Shown in pieces: positions 54,701 through 60,700 of a stretch of DNA of 64,000 nt. How positions within the stretch are numbered: the first letter of the stretch is position 1; every line of letters begins with the position of its first letter. The notes under the pieces were generated by a model, which was not told the origin of the DNA, made no database searches, and worked only from the letters and a program-made list of their open reading frames with translations. This stretch comes from Heloderma charlesbogerti (Eukaryota; Chordata; Lepidosauria; Squamata; Helodermatidae). Both the position numbers and the translations under genes were made by a program. The stretch covers positions 1,550,001-1,614,000 of the forward strand of contig JANEZZ010002882.1 in assembly GCA_026122225.1 (NCBI GenBank). Reading direction: 5' to 3'.

Positions 54701-57700
54701 TAATCTGTAAATGGTATTAATATTATTGCTAAGTGTGGATGTTTTTTGGAAAGGAATGGCAGTTTTGTATGTACACCCTGTGCAGTCATGTTGCCTTTTC
54801 CCCCCCAGAACACTCGTGTACATTGTAACCTTGGCAGACAGTCTTGTCTAACCACATTTGAGCCTGTCTGCTGGTTTTAAAAGGCGTGGATTGCATTAGG
54901 TTTGCCCTGTACTCATAAAACAGATCCCCGGATATTGAAATGTATGAATTGTGATAGGTGCCTGACTTGTAGTCTCTAGACAGTGTGAAGTTGAAGGCAA
55001 TGCCATCCTAATCTTATTTGTTTTAGCTACGTTAGGAGTGTTGAATTATGCAAGTCTGTAATGGGTGCAGCAGCATGAACTATGAAAAATGTAACGGCTT
55101 GGGAAAGTACTCACAGCTTGCATCATCTCCAAGTGGTGCAAAGGGCTCCAGTTATATCCGGGATTCTTGGGGAAACTATTCCTATTGTGGTCACAGTGGC
55201 ACTGGCTGAGGCCCCCTATAAAAGAATGTTTGTAAAACAGGGGAACTAGCTTGCTTTATGGCAGGTTGAACCCTCTGGAGCAGTACAACTTTTTAATAAC
55301 TGAATGAAAGTTTGGAGCGGTATTTTATATCTTAATTGTGGGATGATGGCTTAATTTTCCATAGGATTCCTGGAACGCTCAAACTTGTCACAAAATAGCC
55401 TATAGGTTTTAAAAATAAATGTGATGAAGTTTGAAAAAGATAATATTGTCTAGAATGGAACTTCATTTTCACACTTTTGCTAATGCTTTTGCTACTGTGT
55501 TATGATAAAACCAATGAAGGAGAATATCCTATTGCACCGTGAATAATGCTCTAGCTGAGAAAGTGGCTCACTTTGAAAACTACTCTCTTTTAACTTGCTC
55601 TAACTGAAAACTGTGTTTCTGAAGGTGATGTCTTAATTGCATTGCAGGGAAGGTGATGCAGAGGAAAACTTAGGGTCACCCAGTGATCTTAGCTTGTCCC
55701 TTGCCTGTTGGAGTGTCAGTGGCAAGTACCTGGCTGGAGCCCTGGAGAAGATGGTGAACATATGGCAAGTCAACGGTATGAGCCACACATTTTGCTGAGC
55801 ATTGCCTGCTTATAGTCAGGAGGAGTCCGCCTCTTGGGGTGGGACAGAATGCAAACTGATTAAGGAGTGACAAGAACATTTCATCTTTAAAACAAAATGT
55901 GTTCTTAGGAGGAAAAGGACTCCTGGATGTTCAGCCTCATTGGGTGTCTGCTCTAGCATGGCCAGAAGAAGGACCAACTGCAACCTGGACAGGAGACTCT
56001 CCAGAATTACTGCTTGTAGGTCGTATGGATGGATCTCTTGGGCTGATTGAAGTTTTAGACATTTCCACCATGCACAGAGTTGAACTGGAGCACTGCTACA
56101 GAAAGGATGGTAGGCAACTGCTGATGACCAGTTTCTAAGGTTTTAAAAAACATTATGTCTTGAAGCCCCAATTCCTTGGAGCAGTTGTCTTGACAGAACT
56201 CTACACAGGTGTGTAAGTGGGAATTTTAGTTGCAACCATCATCTGAAGTGACTCTTCTGACCATAGTTACACCAACCATGGTTCTGCAGTAATCTGATTT
56301 GTGTTCAGCTGAGGTTTGCGTTGATGCCCATTTCGTGCAAAATCAAGGTTTAAGCTGGAATAGACAGGAAAGAGGGAGTTACTTTGGAGCATGGGTTCCC
56401 CATGCCAGCTCCTCATTTGCAAACTATGGCCTGCAGGGAGCTCAGTGTTACATCTGCACCTGGTCCCTGATTCTCACTAGCGTCATTCACTGAGGCCCCA
56501 TTTGGCTGATCTTGCATTTCTTATTTATGACCTCTAATACCCTGTGTTGCACAATATTCTCAGTTCCTTAACTGATAATATTTATGACTACCCATTACAG
56601 AAGCAACATGGACATTTACTTTCCATCTCCTGGAAAAATATTGAACCACCCAGTAAGTACCAGCCCTTGCTTTTGGAAAGTTCTGGGCACTTAGGCTTGG
56701 GTCCTAAGGTAAGTTAACTTAAGGAAGTTCACCGAAGGAAAGTTTACTGTCCCCTCTTCTCCCTGTAGCCCCTGTGCCCTCTAAAAAGCCTCTCTGGAGG
56801 GTCAGGGGCCCTTCCTGAACAAGATGGGATGGGTGGAGGGGAGGGGAAATTTGTCCTTTCTTGAACTTCCTTAAATTAACTTATCTTCAGATCCAAGCTT
56901 GATTGTGTGCAATTCCACCCTCCCCCAATAGCTCCCTCATGGCCCATCCAACATTGGAGGGTCTGGGACCCCTCCTGAATAGAGAGGCGTTTGGGGAGAT
57001 GCAGTGGGCTGCTGGGGGAAGGAGGCTGGAGTCTTCCGTGAACTTCCTTCCGTTACCCTATCTTAGGGTTAGCCCTAACCCTTTAGTCTTCAAGTAAATT
57101 CTCTAGTAGAATTGGTAGTGATGGGCACGTTATAAGATCCTCCTGAACATGCACAGTATTCTTATTGCTTTTCTACAGGACAAAGTGGTTTGATTATAAT
57201 GGAATATCCAAATTAAGTCATGTATCAATATTTTTCTGGTTTGCATCCATAGTGTCTGTTACCTGCCTTGCCTGGTTTAGTGAAGACAAACCTTTTGCGA
57301 TTGGTTATTTGGATGGGAAACTACTCATTGGCACAAAAGAGCCACTTGAGAAAGGAGGAATTGTTTTAGTTGATGCTCACAAGGTAATGCCAAATGCTCA
57401 CATTCACCTGCCTAAGATTTAAATGTACATGCACAGGTTTGAAACCAAAGGACTCTTAGAAGCCTCATGCCCAGCCTCACAACAATGTTCTAAACAAAAG
57501 CCTGGTTTGCTCCAGAGCTGTCCACTCTTAAGGGACGCCACTGCACCTTTTCTGGAGTTGTACTAAATCCTAATCATTTCTGGATTTTAAAAATTATGTT
57601 ATGAAAGTGCATCTGAAGGTTTGTACTTCTGCGCTAGTCACATTGATGTTAAAGAATGTTTTTCTCTGTATTTAAGATCACAGATTAAATGTATGTACGC

Positions 57701-60700
57701 ATTTATTACATTTTTAAACCACCTAATAACCAAAGTTCTCTGGGTGGTATACAGTTTAAAAGCACAAAATACGAAATAACAAAATCAGCAGCGGTAGATA
57801 AAACTAAAAGTAAAACCAGCAGCAGGATTAAAACAGTGCAGCGATCTAAAAGCACTAAAAGTAGTTCTTAAAATGCCTGGGAAGAAGAAAACTCTTCATC
57901 TGGTGCCAAAAACAGTATGATGTAAAGCACCAGGCAAGCCTCCCTGGCGAGACCATTCGATCGTCAATGCCCCCACTGAAAAGGACCTTTCTCTGGATCC
58001 TGGTAATGTTTGTCATTTAGTTTTTGTAGACATTTCAAACAATCTTTGTGAAAGAAACCCTTTCTTTTAAAGAAGCAAAATCTGATTCTGACTAAAGATA
58101 CTCTGCATGATGTTTTGCAGACTTGGCCCGACAGCCTTGCTAGCTGTGTGGGCCCCTGTCAAGCCCTTGGCTCAGCACCCTCCCCTTGGGGGCTGCTGCT
58201 GCTGTCGTCACTGTCATCATCTGTGGTGTCACTATTTTGTGAAAAGCGGCAAGGGATTTGTTGGCACTTCCTTCCCCCGTGATCCTCCAGACCCTTTCCT
58301 ATAGGTATGGGAGGGGTCAGAACAGTAGGACAAGTAGATATACAGTTCATGTGAATGAGTTGAATTCAGTTGACCTGGGAATGGTCAGGTATGCGGTACA
58401 GTTTCACTCTTTTCCGGGAATGGCCCAGAGTAGCACACAGGCTTATGGATATTCTGGCTGCCTCCTTAAACACAAGACCCATTCTCCCATAAGTATCCTC
58501 TAGGATCCAGAGAGTGGGAAAAGAAGAAGAGTTCACTTGGCATCTGAGTGGCATAAAATGCTATTTTTGTGCTGGCAGACTCTTTGCGGCGTTTTCACAG
58601 TGGGGGACAGCAGGTTCACAAGCCTGGCGTGGAGGTGTGCGCTAGGTGCATATCGTTGCGCAAGACCCAGAGAAGCATTCAAGTTGTCTTCGCTTCTTCT
58701 GTCTCATGTTAAAGGAGGTAGCTACATTTCAAATGAAACTCATCAGTTAGCCCTCTTGTTGTATACTGATGCTATTATATGTGTTCTTGCTTCTCAAATT
58801 TTTCAGGACACCATTGTCAACATGAAATGGGATCCGACTGGAAAGATTCTCATGACATGTGCCAAGGAAGAGTCGGTCAAGCTCTGGGGACACATGGGGG
58901 GCTGCTGGCGGCATCTGTACTCCCTTTCTCACCAGGCGGTTGTGAACACCATCGCCTGGTGCAGCCTCCCAGGGAAAGGCTCAAAGCTGCAGCTCTTGCT
59001 GGCTACGTAAGTTGAAATTTTTGCTGAAATTCTTCGGCTCACCTCTGTAACGGGCTGTTACACTTTTTAGTAGATTAAGCTTATATAGTATCAATTTATT
59101 TTATATTTATTTATTTATTTATTATATTTTTAATCTGCCCAATACGTTTTCTGGGCCAACTATAAACAGTTAAAAGATTAAAATGTCATACAAACTGTTA
59201 CAAATATAAAATACAATACAAATATGTAAAAGAACAGAATACGGTACGGTACATTCAGCACAGGAATAGATAGCCATAAAAATATAGAACTAGCTCCTAA
59301 AACATCAGGGAGAAAAGGAAAGGTCTTTGCCCGGCGCCAAAAAAATAACTGTGTAGGTGCCAAGCAAACCTTTGGGGAAGAGATTCCTGTAGCCATGCAC
59401 CTTGCTTCCTTCAGCAGGGGCACCCAGAGGAGAGCCTCCAAAGATGACCTAAGGGTCCAAGCAGCTACATGTGGGAGGAGGCGTCCCATTAGGAACTCTG
59501 GTCCCAAGCCGTTTAGGGCTTTAAAGATCAACACCAACGCTCTGAATTGTGCTTGGAAACAGACTGGAAGCTGGAGCAGTTGACGAAACACTGGCATCAC
59601 GTGATCATATCAGCCAGTCCCAGTTAGTAGCCTGGCAGCTCTGTTTTGAACTAACTGAAGTTTCTGTGAACCATCTTCAGAAATAGCCCCACATCCACAC
59701 ATTGCAGTAGTCCAACCTGGAGGTTACCAGAACATGAATGACTGCCACCAGGTTGTCTCAACATCAACACACAAATGTGCCTTTTCATGGATTTCTGGGA
59801 CATTTTTCTGTTTTTGCTTATTTTAAAAATGACTATTGCTTAAACATAAAAATGTGAACTCCCTATCGCCGCTGTATATATTTTTTATCCAAATGATTTT
59901 GCATACTTTCCACTAAATGAGAAGTAAAAGAATTGAGACATGCTATCATAATGTTGGACACAAAGTGCATAGTTTCACAGTCTTCTGCCAATAGCTGTGC
60001 CATGTTTCTACAATAGCAGCAGGAAGAACCCATCATCTGTGGTGCCCCTCACTTGGAGACCAGGTGGAAGGAGGGAGTTCCCTCTGCTATTGACTCCTAC
60101 CTGCTACCTGTATGGCATTGGCAAAATGCTGAGAATACAGTTGGAAAGATCATTGGCCTGGGTGATTTCTAGTGATTAAAAAAAGAAAAAAGAAACACTT
60201 TTTAAAGGAAAAGTGATAGATTGCATGTTACCCTATATGCTCTACTTTGTTGACTGGTGTATTGTAGCTTTTCAGTACAGCTTTTCTTAACTTCTGTTTA
60301 GAGGATGCCAGAATGGGTTGCTTTGCGTTTGGACTGTTCCACAAGATGAGCTGGTCTTACTGCAGTCCAGTCTAAATTGTTCTGAAGGATGGTGGGATGA
60401 GGAAGCCAACGGCAAGGTAAAGATAGCTGGTGGCAAGAGGGAAGGAAAGGCTCCAGCCTCTTGATGGGAGTTGTAGTCCAACATATCTGGAGAGCATCAG
60501 GCTGGGGAAGGCTGAATAATGCACATTAGTTGAAGAAGCTGCCACATTTCCAAGTATTTGAGTGTGTATGTATATTGTGCAGGGAGGTTATAGAGGACAA
60601 GGTTAGCTCCTGTTATGTCACATAGTTGTAGTAAAAGTATTTGACATTTTTCTTAATCGAAAAGATACCCTGAGAATGAAATTTAATTTCCAGGATGCAT

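Noticed and set aside
57064..57082. Interstitial telomere repeat (ttagggttagccctaaccc)
   Set aside because: Only one or two units, arranged as an inverted end of a foldback element, not a tandem TTAGGG array.
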